Source: an uncultured Granulosicoccus sp. (GTDB lineage: Bacteria > Pseudomonadota > Gammaproteobacteria > Granulosicoccales > Granulosicoccaceae). Taken from it: 64,000 nucleotides of DNA. The DNA is taken from the NCBI GenBank assembly GCA_947499955.1, contig CANMQI010000007.1, forward strand, positions 62,001-126,000. Direction: 5' to 3'. Under the pieces are notes generated by a model, which was not told the DNA's origin, made no database searches, and worked only from the letters and a program-made list of their open reading frames with translations. The position numbers were made by a program, and so were the translations under genes. This document shows, one piece after another, positions 35,814-45,164 of this stretch (position 1 is the stretch's first letter; each line of letters opens with the position of its first letter).

Positions 35814-38297
35814 ATGTCAACCAGAGAAAACGATCGAATCGCCTTGCCACCAGCGGATGCACAAAGCTCCAACATGACCTGTCATTTCTGCATTGTCGGT
35901 TGCGGGTACAAGGTGCATAAATGGGAAGCCCATCGTGAAGGCGGGCGTGCTGCAGATCAGAATGCCCTGAATGTGGATTTCACCCAGCAGGTGCCACCGT
36001 TGCAGTTGACCATGACCCGGGCCATGACCAACACCATCACCGACAAGCAAGGCAAGCGCTGGAACGTCATGATCACACCGGACAAGGACTGTGTGGTCAA
36101 CTCGGGGCTTTCCTCGACACGCGGTGGCAAGATGGCCTCCTATCTCTATTCTGCCGATGGCCTGGGCAAGGAGCGCCTGAAGACGCCACGGCTTTTCCGC
36201 GGCGATCAATGGCTGGATATCGGCTGGGACAATGCTCTGGCCTTGTATGCAGGACTGTCGAAGAAAATTCTGGACAACGACGGCCCTGATGGCCTGATGT
36301 ATGACTGTTTCGATCACGGCGGGGCCGGTGGTGGTTTCGAGAATACCTGGGGAACCGGCAAGCTGATGTTCTCGGCCTTGCAGACCCCCATGGTCCGAAT
36401 TCATAACCGCCCGGCCTACAACTCGGAATGCCATGCCACGCGAGAAATGGGAGTCGGGGAGCTCAACAACAGCTATGAAGATGCGCAGTTGGCTGATTGC
36501 ATTCTGGCAACCGGCTGCAATCCGTATGAAACCCAGAGTAACTATTTCCTCAATCACTGGGTGCCTAACCTCAATGGTCAATCCGTCAGCAAGAAACAGC
36601 AACGTTTTCCTGATGAGACGGCAGCTTCGGCCAAAGTGATCATTGTCGATCCCAGGCGCTCGGCCACCGTCTCCATCTGTGAGCAGATTGCCGGCAAGGA
36701 CAATGTGCTGCATCTGGATATCGAGCCGGGATCGGATACGGCCCTGTTCAACACATTGCTGACATACGTGGTCGACCAGGGTTGGCAGGATCAGGCGTTC
36801 ATCGACCAATACACGCAAGATTTCGATGAGGCCATGAATACCAATCGCATGTCTCTGGAAGAAGGCGCTGCTGCCACCGGTATTGCCGAGGAGCAGTTGG
36901 TCAAGGCTGCTGAATGGGCCTACAAACCGAAGGCCAGTGGGCATCGGCCGCGCACCTTCCATCCGTATGAAAAAGGCATCATCTGGGGCAACGACAACTA
37001 CGTCATTCAAAGTGCCCTGGTGAGTCTGGTACTGGCCACGCACAACGTCGGACGACGTGGGACAGGCGTCTGTCGCATGGGAGGACACCAGGAAGGCTAT
37101 ACGCGGCCGCCCTATCCGGGTGACAGCAAGGTCTACATCGATCAGGAACTCATGGCGGGCAAGGGTCTGATGTACACCCTGTGGGGTACCAATCCCTTCC
37201 AGACCACGCTGAATGCAGAGCGGCATCGTCTGGCTCTGAGAAAGCGTGCCGCCATCGTGCATGAGGCGATTGCACAGGCGCGAGGTGCCAGCAACGAGCA
37301 GCTGATCGATGTCATCTACGATGCGTGCAAGAACCGTGGCGGGCTGTTCGTCGTGGGTATCAATCTGTATCCGACGACCATCGCGGAAGAGTCTCACATG
37401 ATGTTGCCGGCGGCTCAGCCCGGGGAGATCAACCTGACGTCCATGAACGGTGAGCGCCGACTGCGGCTAACGGAGAAATTCATGGACCCACCCGGTTCGG
37501 CCAAGGCCGATTGCCTGATCGCAGCCGATATTGCCAACAGCATGAAAGCGCTCTATGAGGCTGAAGGCAATGCCGAGATGGTGTCACGCTTCGAAGGCTT
37601 CGACTGGCAAAGTGAAGAGGATGCGTTCAACGATGGTTTCCGGCGGGCCGGGCTGCCCGATTCGCCACCCATCGACAGCCAGGGTGGTGACACCGGCCAT
37701 CTGGCGACTTACGACCTTCTGCGCAGCGCTGGCAACAATGGCGTTCAACTACCGATCCGGGAGGTACGCGATGGGCAGTTGATCGGCACGGAAATGATCT
37801 ATGCCGACTATCAGTTCAGTACCGACAACGCTCTGGCCCGTTTCAAACCGGCGCCGTGGAACGGGCTGCCCGACATGGTCAGCGAACAGAAGGACAAGCA
37901 TGAGTTCTGGCTCAATTGCGGGCGAGCGAACGAGGTCTGGCAAACCGCCTATCACGATCAGTACAACGCCTTCGTGCGTGATCGCATCCCCATGGCCTAT
38001 CTGGAGATGAACCCCGAACAGGCCAGTGAGATGGGCGTGGATGCCGGCGATGTGGTCGAGGTCTGGAACGACTACGGAAGCACCTACGCAATGGCGTATC
38101 CGATTGACTCCATCAAGAGAGGGCACACCTTCATGTTGTTCGGCTACGTGAAGGGTGTACATGGCGACGTCGTGACGCCGTGGGTCGATCGCAACGTGAT
38201 TCCCTATTACAAGGGTACCTGGGGGAGCATCAATCGCATAGGTCCGGTAGAGGAGTGGCAATCGAGCATCAGTTTCAAGGATCGTCGCTTCAGCTGA
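35814..38297 (+). CDS. aioA: Arsenite oxidase large molybdopterin subunit
   Basis: An 827-residue protein, the normal AioA length, started at 35814 behind GAGGAG. The N-terminal [11 protein letters not shown] (C23-x2-C26-x3-C30) binds the 3Fe-4S cluster. It has no signal peptide of its own and is co-exported with AioB. Molybdopterin contacts are visible in [36 protein letters not shown] and [23 protein letters not shown]. It oxidises As(III) to As(V) in the periplasm, using arsenite as electron donor or for detoxification. No cytochrome gene follows; the decayed cytochrome at 31014 may be its lost partner. Confidence 0.97.
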   Translation: MSTRENDRIALPPADAQSSNMTCHFCIVGCGYKVHKWEAHREGGRAADQNALNVDFTQQVPPLQLTMTRAMTNTITDKQGKRWNVMITPDKDCVVNSGLSSTRGGKMASYLYSADGLGKERLKTPRLFRGDQWLDIGWDNALALYAGLSKKILDNDGPDGLMYDCFDHGGAGGGFENTWGTGKLMFSALQTPMVRIHNRPAYNSECHATREMGVGELNNSYEDAQLADCILATGCNPYETQSNYFLNHWVPNLNGQSVSKKQQRFPDETAASAKVIIVDPRRSATVSICEQIAGKDNVLHLDIEPGSDTALFNTLLTYVVDQGWQDQAFIDQYTQDFDEAMNTNRMSLEEGAAATGIAEEQLVKAAEWAYKPKASGHRPRTFHPYEKGIIWGNDNYVIQSALVSLVLATHNVGRRGTGVCRMGGHQEGYTRPPYPGDSKVYIDQELMAGKGLMYTLWGTNPFQTTLNAERHRLALRKRAAIVHEAIAQARGASNEQLIDVIYDACKNRGGLFVVGINLYPTTIAEESHMMLPAAQPGEINLTSMNGERRLRLTEKFMDPPGSAKADCLIAADIANSMKALYEAEGNAEMVSRFEGFDWQSEEDAFNDGFRRAGLPDSPPIDSQGGDTGHLATYDLLRSAGNNGVQLPIREVRDGQLIGTEMIYADYQFSTDNALARFKPAPWNGLPDMVSEQKDKHEFWLNCGRANEVWQTAYHDQYNAFVRDRIPMAYLEMNPEQASEMGVDAGDVVEVWNDYGSTYAMAYPIDSIKRGHTFMLFGYVKGVHGDVVTPWVDRNVIPYYKGTWGSINRIGPVEEWQSSISFKDRRFS

Positions 38298-38306
38298 GCC
38301 AACGCC

Positions 38307-38341
38307 AGCACTCTCGATGACAAGCGATCATCGAGGGTGCT
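38307..38341 (+). terminator. Terminator-like hairpin after aioA
   Basis: AGCACTCTCGATGA pairs with TCATCGAGGGTGCT (13 Watson-Crick pairs and one G-T) across a 7-base loop, 10 bp after the aioA stop. The following tract (GTTCTGTT) is only partly T-rich. Confidence 0.65.
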
Positions 38342-38463
38342 GTTCTGTTGACAGCTTGACCCAGCGGAGCTTGCGGCAGACTGAAGTGGATGGCTTTCAC
38401 AGCACGGTCATATCCCGGCTTTAGCTTGGGCTGACTCCATTTGCTCTCGTGAAGGTTCTTCTC

Positions 38464-40686
38464 ATGTTACACACAGGATTTGCCGGCAGCGCCACGCTGC
38501 TCTCCTTGCTCGGCTCTGCCTCGATTGCCGTTGCTGCGAGCCAGGCCCCGGTGGTGTCCGATGGCATGATCATGCTCGGCGGCGATGATTACTGGCAGGT
38601 ACAGACCATCGATCCCTATGTCACTGTGTGCGAAGGCTCCGGTCTGCAAGCCTGTGCGGTGGACGATGGAGTTTACAACGTCATCAATTTCACCACGGGC
38701 GAGCGCGTCGAGAATGTCAGGGTGCCCGCAGTTGCCGGTTGGGCACTGGATGGCAACCGTATTTCCTGGAGCGGCGGCGACTACTGGCAGGTGCAGACCA
38801 TCGACCCCTATATTTCCGTCTGTGAAGGTAATGATCTGAATGGTTGCACAGTCGATGACGGCCGCTACAACATCATCAATCTGACAACCGGCGAGCGCTC
38901 CGAGAACGTGGTTGTCCGTGGCACCGAGAATGTCGCCGATGCCTTTGCGTTGAAGATCCTGCACATCAACGATCATCATTCACATCTGGAAGAGGATGGC
39001 ACCACCTTGAGGCTGGAGGGTGTGGATACGGATGTTGTCTACGGCGGTTTCCCGCGCGTGGTCACGAAGATCAATGAGCTGAGTCAGTCATCCGACTCTG
39101 TGCTCAAACTGCACGCCGGGGATGCAATAACCGGTACGCTGTTCTATACCCTGTTCAAGGGCGAAGCCGATGCAGCCATGATGAATCAAGTCTGTTTCGA
39201 TGCCTTTGCATTGGGAAATCACGAATTCGATGACGGTGATGCCGGACTGGTTGACTTCCTCACGGATCTGGATGATGGCAGCTGCGATACCGATGTTCTG
39301 GCTGCCAATGTCGTGCCTGAACCGGGCGTCTCTCCTCTGGCTCTGAACAGCACAACCGACTTCATCCAGCCTTACACCATCAAAGAGGTGAACGGGCAGC
39401 AGCTTGGTGTCATCGGTATCGATATTGCCAACAAGACCAGAAACTCCTCCAACCCGGATGACACCACGGAGTTTCTCGATGAGGTGGAAACCGCCCAGCG
39501 CTACATAGACGAGCTCGCAGCCATGGGCATCGACAAGATCGTTCTGCTGACTCATTACCAGTATCGCAATGACATCGCCATGGCCCAGGCACTCAACGGT
39601 GTCGATGTGATTGTCGGTGGCGATTCGCACACACTGCTGGGCGAGGGTTTCGAGGCCATGGGCCTGGCACCACAAGGGCCTTATCCCACGCGACTGACGA
39701 ATGCCGACGGTAACCCGGTCTGTGTTGTTCAAGCCTGGCAGTACAGCTATGTGGTCGGCGAGCTGGACGTGTTGTTCGATGTCGATGGCAATGTCTTGAG
39801 CTGTGCCGGCACTCCGCACCTGTTGCTGGGTGACGAGTTCGCCCGCGATGACGGGAATGGCGAATCAGCGATCGTGGAGGGCGATGCGCTGGCATCACTG
39901 CAAGCCGTGATTGCCGCGACACCCGAGTTGTCCATCGTACGCCCTGATGAGGCGGCGACTGCCACGCTGCAGGGCTATGCTGATCAGACGGCTGAACTCA
40001 GCGCTGCGGTGATCGGTACGGTTACGGAAGACTTGTGTCTGGAGCGCATTCCGGGGCAGGGACGCAGCTCGCTATGTGATGTCTCGGAAACTCAATCCAT
40101 GGGCTCTGATATCGCCAACCTGGTCGCGCTGGCATTCAAGTCGCAGAGCAATACCTCTGATCTGGCCATCCAGAATGCCGGTGGTGTTCGGATCGATATT
40201 CCCGCTGGCCCGATATCGATCGGTGACGCCTATACGCTGCTACCGTTTTCCAACACCTTGCTGGAAATCGACATGACGGGAGCCGAGGTCATCAGTACGC
40301 TGGAAGATGCTCTGGATTTTGCCCTGGCTGAAGATGGGTCGACTGGCGCCTACCCGTATGCATCGGGGCTGCGCTGGAACATCGACGCAACGCAAGACAA
40401 GGGAAAGCGTTTCTCCATGGTCGAAGTCAAGCTCAAGGGCGAAAGCGAATGGTCTGCGATACAGCCCGATGCCGTGTACAAGGTCGTGACCAACGATTTC
40501 ATTGCCGGTGGTCAGGACGGCTACCTCACGTTGGGTGAAATCAGTGATGACAAGAAGACAGATACCTTTCTGGACTACGCACAATCCTTCGTCGATCATG
40601 TACAGACGACCGGTGTCATCACACGCCTGCCGGCTTCCGAGTACAGCACACAGCGCTACATCAACGCTGAGGGCGTTCTTCAGTAG
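38464..40686 (+). CDS. Exported 5'-nucleotidase/2',3'-cyclic phosphodiesterase with duplicated N-terminal module
   Basis: A 740-residue protein. The ATG at 38464 (after GAAGG) is preferred over the GTG at 38449. A signal peptide ends near IAVAA. Two near-identical modules of about 55 residues follow, each with DYWQVQTIDPY, two cysteines and TGER-ENV. Then comes a UshA-type metallophosphoesterase (ILHINDHHSHLE, ALGNHEFDDGD, LLTHYQYRND, GGDSHT) and the 5'-nucleotidase C-terminal domain (QNAGGVRIDIPAG, NTLLEIDMTG). It should release phosphate from nucleotides in the periplasm. Placed beside aio and pstS, it may help phosphate supply under arsenate stress (inference). Confidence 0.9.
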   Translation: MLHTGFAGSATLLSLLGSASIAVAASQAPVVSDGMIMLGGDDYWQVQTIDPYVTVCEGSGLQACAVDDGVYNVINFTTGERVENVRVPAVAGWALDGNRISWSGGDYWQVQTIDPYISVCEGNDLNGCTVDDGRYNIINLTTGERSENVVVRGTENVADAFALKILHINDHHSHLEEDGTTLRLEGVDTDVVYGGFPRVVTKINELSQSSDSVLKLHAGDAITGTLFYTLFKGEADAAMMNQVCFDAFALGNHEFDDGDAGLVDFLTDLDDGSCDTDVLAANVVPEPGVSPLALNSTTDFIQPYTIKEVNGQQLGVIGIDIANKTRNSSNPDDTTEFLDEVETAQRYIDELAAMGIDKIVLLTHYQYRNDIAMAQALNGVDVIVGGDSHTLLGEGFEAMGLAPQGPYPTRLTNADGNPVCVVQAWQYSYVVGELDVLFDVDGNVLSCAGTPHLLLGDEFARDDGNGESAIVEGDALASLQAVIAATPELSIVRPDEAATATLQGYADQTAELSAAVIGTVTEDLCLERIPGQGRSSLCDVSETQSMGSDIANLVALAFKSQSNTSDLAIQNAGGVRIDIPAGPISIGDAYTLLPFSNTLLEIDMTGAEVISTLEDALDFALAEDGSTGAYPYASGLRWNIDATQDKGKRFSMVEVKLKGESEWSAIQPDAVYKVVTNDFIAGGQDGYLTLGEISDDKKTDTFLDYAQSFVDHVQTTGVITRLPASEYSTQRYINAEGVLQ

Positions 40687-40719
40687 GTTTTTCCCCGGGA
40701 GCTTTTGTCTTTGTGGAGT

Positions 40720-40736
40720 GGCCGCCATATGCGGCC
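40720..40736 (+). terminator. Terminator-like hairpin after the 5'-nucleotidase gene
   Basis: GGCCGC-CATAT-GCGGCC, a 6-bp GC stem followed by GCTTTAG, 33 bp after the stop codon. Confidence 0.5.
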
Positions 40737-40819
40737 GCTTTAGCCTCGATGCGTAAAGCGTAGTACACTTCAGCTTACTCATCGGTTCATCAGCAAGCTC
40801 GTTTTTCGAGGAATCCACC

Positions 40820-41650
40820 ATGCGTTTTGCCTTGCACGGCATGTGCTCTTTGCACAGCAATATTGTCAGTGACATTCGATTGGCAAAAGAGACCGGCTAT
40901 CAGGGTCTGGAGATTCACACTGAAAAACTCTGGCGGTATATCCAGGCAGGTTTCACCAGCGCGGACTTGAAAGCTCGACTCGATCAAGCCGGTATCACCC
41001 CGACCGCTATCGATATCATTGGCTCGGTGGAGGCTTCTGACAAATCCACACAGGCCGAGGTGATCAGGCAAGCCGAGACTCTGTGTGAATTTGCCAGCAA
41101 CATCGGTGCTCCCACCATTCAGCTGAACGCTTTTGAAGCGCTGAACGGTTTGTCGGTTGAGGACAACATACAGATCACGGCTCGCAATATTCAACAGATT
41201 GCCGATATCGGCAAGCAGTCAGGCATTCGTTTTCAATACGAAGGTGCAGCCTGGACACCTATTGCCAAACTCGATGATTATTACCGTCTGCATGATGCGG
41301 TCGGGCGCGATAATTTCGGTTTCGTGCTCGATACCTGGCACTTCTGGGCAAGTCGTGGTGCGACCCCTGAAGACATGGCGGGTATTGACAAGAATCTCAT
41401 CTATAACGTGCATCTTTCCGATGGAAAGCGACCGGCAGTCGATGAACCCTGGGTCGATGAGAAGGAGCTGCGCGGCTACCTTCTGGGTGAGGGGGAGATC
41501 CCGCTTCAAGAGTGGGTGGACGCCATTGAAAGCACCGGTTACGAGGGCTTTTATTCCGGCGAGTTTCTCAACGACCAGCTGTGGGAAGCTGATCACTATG
41601 AGATTGCCGAGTGCATGCTGGCAGGCATGAAATCACTGCTGTCCAGCTGA
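40820..41650 (+). CDS. Sugar phosphate isomerase/epimerase-like TIM-barrel protein
   Basis: A 276-residue AP-endonuclease-2-type TIM barrel. LAKETGYQGLEIHTEKLW, PTIQLNAFEAL, IRFQYEGAAW, FGFVLDTWHFWASRG, YNVHLSDGKR and FYSGEFLNDQLW supply the typical Glu/Asp/His metal ligands on successive strands. The family covers hexulose epimerases, inosose isomerases and many unknowns. It stands alone between hairpins, so the substrate is not clear. Confidence 0.85.
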   Translation: MRFALHGMCSLHSNIVSDIRLAKETGYQGLEIHTEKLWRYIQAGFTSADLKARLDQAGITPTAIDIIGSVEASDKSTQAEVIRQAETLCEFASNIGAPTIQLNAFEALNGLSVEDNIQITARNIQQIADIGKQSGIRFQYEGAAWTPIAKLDDYYRLHDAVGRDNFGFVLDTWHFWASRGATPEDMAGIDKNLIYNVHLSDGKRPAVDEPWVDEKELRGYLLGEGEIPLQEWVDAIESTGYEGFYSGEFLNDQLWEADHYEIAECMLAGMKSLLSS

Positions 41651-41806
41651 GCCCGATCGGAAGCATCGATCTCTTGCCTGCTCAGTGCAAACCAGCTCTG
41701 ACAGGTTCGGATTTCTTGTGGGCGGGATCCTGTCGGGGCAGGCAAGGGACTGCCTGACGGGCCTGGCGCTGAGGAATACGGCTCTGTGTCGCTGGGTACG
41801 ACCCCT

Positions 41807-42622
41807 CTACTGGCGATTCAGGCGATGGTTATCCGGCACGGCAGTGCCAGTGCTGCGAAACGGGTTGATGTCCAGCCCACCCCGACGTATATAACGGGCA
41901 TACACGCTCAACTCTTCCGGTTTGCAGCGTTCCAGTATGTCGAGAAAGATATTTTCCACACACTGCTCGTGAAAGTCGCCATGCTCGCGATAGGACACGA
42001 TGTACTTCAGCAAACCTTCCTTGTCGATAGGCGCGCCTCTGTAGTGAATCTGAATGCTGCCCCAGTCTGGTTGGCCGGTGACCGGGCAGTTGGATTTGAG
42101 CAGATGGCTGTAGAGTGTCTGCTCGACAATATCTCCTTCAACGCTATGCAGTAGTTGAGGGGCTGGCTGATAGAGCTCGATTTCCACATCCTGTTTGTCC
42201 AGGCACTCTCCCTGGAACGGGCGGATGTGCATCGGCTGCTCCAGCGACTGAATCGTCACGCTGACTGGCATACCGGCGGTCTTGCTCAGATCCGTCTCCA
42301 TGTGCTGACGAACCTCGTCGGCAGATTCAAAACGACTCAGGTTGAAGGAGTTGAGATACAGTTTGAATGACTTGGATTCAATGAGGCAGGGCGAGTCGCA
42401 AGAGACTCGGAACTCAGCTGTGGCAACCTGTGGCAGACCCTTGAGATTGAGCCAGGAGACTTCGTAGGCATTCCAGATGTCAATACCTTGAAATGGGGCG
42501 GTTGCATAGGCTCGCTCTTTCCAGCTTCTGCTGCGAGGGATGGGATACAGCTGGTCCGGATCGTATTCACATACATAGCCGGTGTCCTGTCCCAGTGGGG
42601 CATCTTTCAGGTAGTCGTTCAT
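41807..42622 (-). CDS. queF: NADPH-dependent 7-cyano-7-deazaguanine (preQ0) reductase
   Basis: A 271-residue QueF of the long, two-domain type. The start at 42622 (MNDYLKDAPLGQDT) fits the family better than the longer frame. The catalytic cysteine is in SNCPVTGQPDWGSI with the following Asp; ESKSFKLYLNSFN is the substrate-binding strand; the C-terminus reads YARYIRRGGLDINPFRS. It reduces preQ0 to preQ1 in queuosine synthesis. No other queuosine gene is nearby. Confidence 0.96.
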   Translation of the reverse strand: MNDYLKDAPLGQDTGYVCEYDPDQLYPIPRSRSWKERAYATAPFQGIDIWNAYEVSWLNLKGLPQVATAEFRVSCDSPCLIESKSFKLYLNSFNLSRFESADEVRQHMETDLSKTAGMPVSVTIQSLEQPMHIRPFQGECLDKQDVEIELYQPAPQLLHSVEGDIVEQTLYSHLLKSNCPVTGQPDWGSIQIHYRGAPIDKEGLLKYIVSYREHGDFHEQCVENIFLDILERCKPEELSVYARYIRRGGLDINPFRSTGTAVPDNHRLNRQ

Positions 42623-42761
42623 GATCGTCAATTCAGGGCACTCAAGCCCCTTTGCAGTTGAAGCAGAGCCCATTGTAGTCGCATCACGTCTACAACGGCT
42701 GCGTAGTGCAGACGCAGAGAATCGAAAACAGCCCGATCGACATCAGGTCGTGACAATCACG

Positions 42762-42807
42762 GTTTCTCTGATGGCGCTACCAACCTTGTCGCGCCATCGA
42801 GAGAAAC
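42762..42807. terminator. Long hairpin between queF and the MBL-fold gene
   Basis: GTTTCTCT-GATGGCGC pairs with GCGCCATC-GAGAGAAAC with one bulged base and a 13-base loop, a 16-bp stem in the 329-bp gap upstream of queF (42623-42951). It probably ends transcription of the MBL gene; no clear preQ1 riboswitch was seen. Confidence 0.5.
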
Positions 42808-42951
42808 GAACAACACATGCTACCAACAGGCGTCACGCCAGCCGGATTTCCAGAACGCAGCGTTTATTTTCAACGCGTGCTTTCTGAAAGAGGTGAGTAA
42901 CGCAATTCACAGTGGACTTTGCACTCAAGTGCCAGATGACGCAGTAGTTCC

Positions 42952-43935
42952 TCAGGTAGATTGCACATTACTGCCGAAATACATGAATTCCTGATTCATG
43001 CTGGCAAGCTCAGCAGCGGCCAGGGAGAGACTAGGGCTGTCCAGCATCTGAAAGCTTTTTTGAGACTTCACCCATTCATCTGCCGACTGCAGTGTAGACA
43101 AGGTATAGGTGGTGGACTCATTCAGGTAGTGGGTCGGGATGACGACCTTCGGTTTCAATCGATCAACAATGGCATTGCCCTGTTCATAGGAGAGTATGTG
43201 TTCCGAACCATCCACCGGTAATGTGAGCACATCGATCTTGCCGATGGCCTGCCAGAACGCTTCTCCCGGATCAGGTCGGTTGTCACCCCAGATAAGTGTG
43301 CGTATACCACCGGTTTCGATGACGTAAACCACCATGTCCATGTGGCCGATATTATTGGGAGGGCAGCCTTCAACACCGAACTCCTTCAGGGCATCGGTCC
43401 ATTGATACCAGCCTGGTGCGATGCAGGCATGCTTGTCGGCGAAGCCGGTGATCTTGATGTCGGCAAATTCGAAATTGCCCACCATGCGGTCAAGCACCAT
43501 GGTGGATTGCGGCCTGTCGATGGCATCATGATCGAAATGCGTATGGGTGGACAAGGTGATGTCCACCAGTGTTTCCGGGAACTTGGATTTGAACCACAGA
43601 CCCCAGGCACCGGAGGGATCGTCTCGCCAGGGGTCCACGATCAAGGTGGCACCGCTAGGCGCGGTGAACTTCAGAGCGCAGTGACCATAGTAGTCCAGGG
43701 TTACTTCACCGGTCGGAAAGTCACTGCTTGCCTGCAGTTCAAGCACATGATTATTGTTACCTGGCTGAGTCCAGTCGGTGGACTGTGCACGTGCTCTGCT
43801 TGAACCCAGTGACAGAGTTGCTGCGGAGACACCTGCGGCACCGGCCGCCATGAAGAAGGAGCGCCGAGACAGGTTCGGGGCCAGTGAATCTACCTGTCCA
43901 TTGAGTCTTACGGGTTTCAGATCGAGTTTTTTCAT
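42952..43935 (-). CDS. Tat-exported metallo-beta-lactamase-fold hydrolase
   Basis: A 327-residue protein (start 43935). The twin-arginine signal SRRSFFMAAGAAGVSAATL begins near residue 23 after an extended N-terminus. The MBL fold is shown by VTLDYYGHCALKFTAPSG, LIVDPWRDDP, THTHFDHDAID (the HxHxDH zinc motif), GFADKHACIAPGWYQW and VIPTHYLNES. It belongs to the UlaG/RomA-like branch that includes L-ascorbate-lactonases and N-acyl-PE phospholipase-like enzymes. The periplasmic substrate is unknown. It shares its upstream region with nothing obvious except the regulator at 44048. Confidence 0.87.
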   Translation of the reverse strand: MKKLDLKPVRLNGQVDSLAPNLSRRSFFMAAGAAGVSAATLSLGSSRARAQSTDWTQPGNNNHVLELQASSDFPTGEVTLDYYGHCALKFTAPSGATLIVDPWRDDPSGAWGLWFKSKFPETLVDITLSTHTHFDHDAIDRPQSTMVLDRMVGNFEFADIKITGFADKHACIAPGWYQWTDALKEFGVEGCPPNNIGHMDMVVYVIETGGIRTLIWGDNRPDPGEAFWQAIGKIDVLTLPVDGSEHILSYEQGNAIVDRLKPKVVIPTHYLNESTTYTLSTLQSADEWVKSQKSFQMLDSPSLSLAAAELASMNQEFMYFGSNVQST

Positions 43936-44047
43936 CGTGGGATATCCCTTGGGTAGTGGGTGAATGAGCACTACCGTTCGAGACTATCACCGCGGGTGGC
44001 AAAAACTCCCATGGGGATGACCCTAGCTGAGTAGGGGGGATTTCCCC

Positions 44048-45019
44048 CTATTCCTGCAATGATTTGAGGTGGCTTTGCAGGCTGACCTTGCGTTTCTCGA
44101 GCCCGAGTTTTCGCCTTATATTGGTGCGATGATAGTCGATGGTGCTGGTCTCTCGGAACAGGACTCGGGCAATATCCTTGGTGGATTTCCCCTGAAGGAT
44201 GAGTTGGGCAATCTCGGTTTCCCTGGGTGTCAATGATTCGAACATCAAGGTAGACGAGGCTGCAAATTGACTGCTGATGCAGGAGAGGCTGGACTCCAGC
44301 AATTCCAGATAGACGGCATATTCGGGGGTAACTGCGCCCTCAGCGCTCAGGGTTTCGACATGAGGTTTGACCAGCGCGTTCAGTTGCCGGACGATGTCTG
44401 CTTCGAATTCAGAGCGAGACGAGGCCATTCGTTCCACCATGACCTGCAGCGATATATTGACACGCTCAAGTTCCTCGGTACGGCATGCTACCGTCTCTTC
44501 CAGGCCAGACATCAGTTCTCTCAACTCGAGTTCTGCCTGTTCGCGTCGGCAAACCTCCGAGAGCAACGCAAGATCCGATTCAATGAGCCCACGGAATTCC
44601 AGTAACAGATCCCGGCAATTCAAGGCCTGCTGATTGGTGGAGCGGTCAAGCACACAGAGCGTGCCGAGAAGCGCGCCATCGGGCCACCGCAAGGGGTATC
44701 CCATATAGAATGACATGTCGTGTTTCAGGTCGACGTTGTCGTTCCAGAGCGGGTCACAGCGCGCATCTTCGACAATCAGTTCGTCGTCATTGGTGATCAC
44801 ACTCTGGCAATACAGCTTCGGGCCTAGTTCGAACGTCTGATCTACTGCGTAAGGGTTATCCTTGCCGGCGGATTTGAGCAAGACGGCATGCTCTGGCGCG
44901 TTGGTCTTCATGATCAGGCCAGCGGGCACATCGGCCATTGTGGACGCCAGATTGATGACGCGTTGCCACTTGTCGAGTATGTCCGCCGGAATTTCTGGTT
45001 TAGCAGCACTCATCCGCAT
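44048..45019 (-). CDS. GAF-domain LuxR-type transcriptional regulator
   Basis: A 323-residue regulator (start 45019 chosen; Met at 45013 also possible). Residues about 12-155 form a GAF-like sensor (YCQSVITNDDELIVEDARCDPLW, FYMGYPLRWPDGALLGTLCVLD). A helical, coiled-coil stretch follows (about 160-250). A LuxR/FixJ HTH lies at the C-terminus (LTPRETEIAQLILQGKSTKDIA, YHRTNIRRKLGL). It lies between the MBL-fold hydrolase and the copper amine oxidase on the same strand and may control either. The ligand is unknown. Confidence 0.85.
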   Translation of the reverse strand: MRMSAAKPEIPADILDKWQRVINLASTMADVPAGLIMKTNAPEHAVLLKSAGKDNPYAVDQTFELGPKLYCQSVITNDDELIVEDARCDPLWNDNVDLKHDMSFYMGYPLRWPDGALLGTLCVLDRSTNQQALNCRDLLLEFRGLIESDLALLSEVCRREQAELELRELMSGLEETVACRTEELERVNISLQVMVERMASSRSEFEADIVRQLNALVKPHVETLSAEGAVTPEYAVYLELLESSLSCISSQFAASSTLMFESLTPRETEIAQLILQGKSTKDIARVLFRETSTIDYHRTNIRRKLGLEKRKVSLQSHLKSLQE

Positions 45020-45164
45020 TGTCTCTATCAGCTTCTTCGTTGTACGAGTCACGTGATGATCAGCCGGGCTTCTTCGTCGAAGCCCGGGCATGACCTGAAT
45101 ACCGGGTAGGGGCCGTGACAACCAGCGGTCTCAGGGTGGCGGCGGTGACCTGATATATGACCGA

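Noticed and set aside
35817-37397. A 526-codon open frame on the minus strand opposite aioA
   Set aside because: It is a mirror of the GC-rich aioA codons; no domain is recognisable and aioA is certain on the other strand.
42623-42761. preQ1 riboswitch upstream of queF
   Set aside because: No short hairpin with the needed A-rich tail and C-containing loop was recognised; only a long terminator-like hairpin is present downstream.
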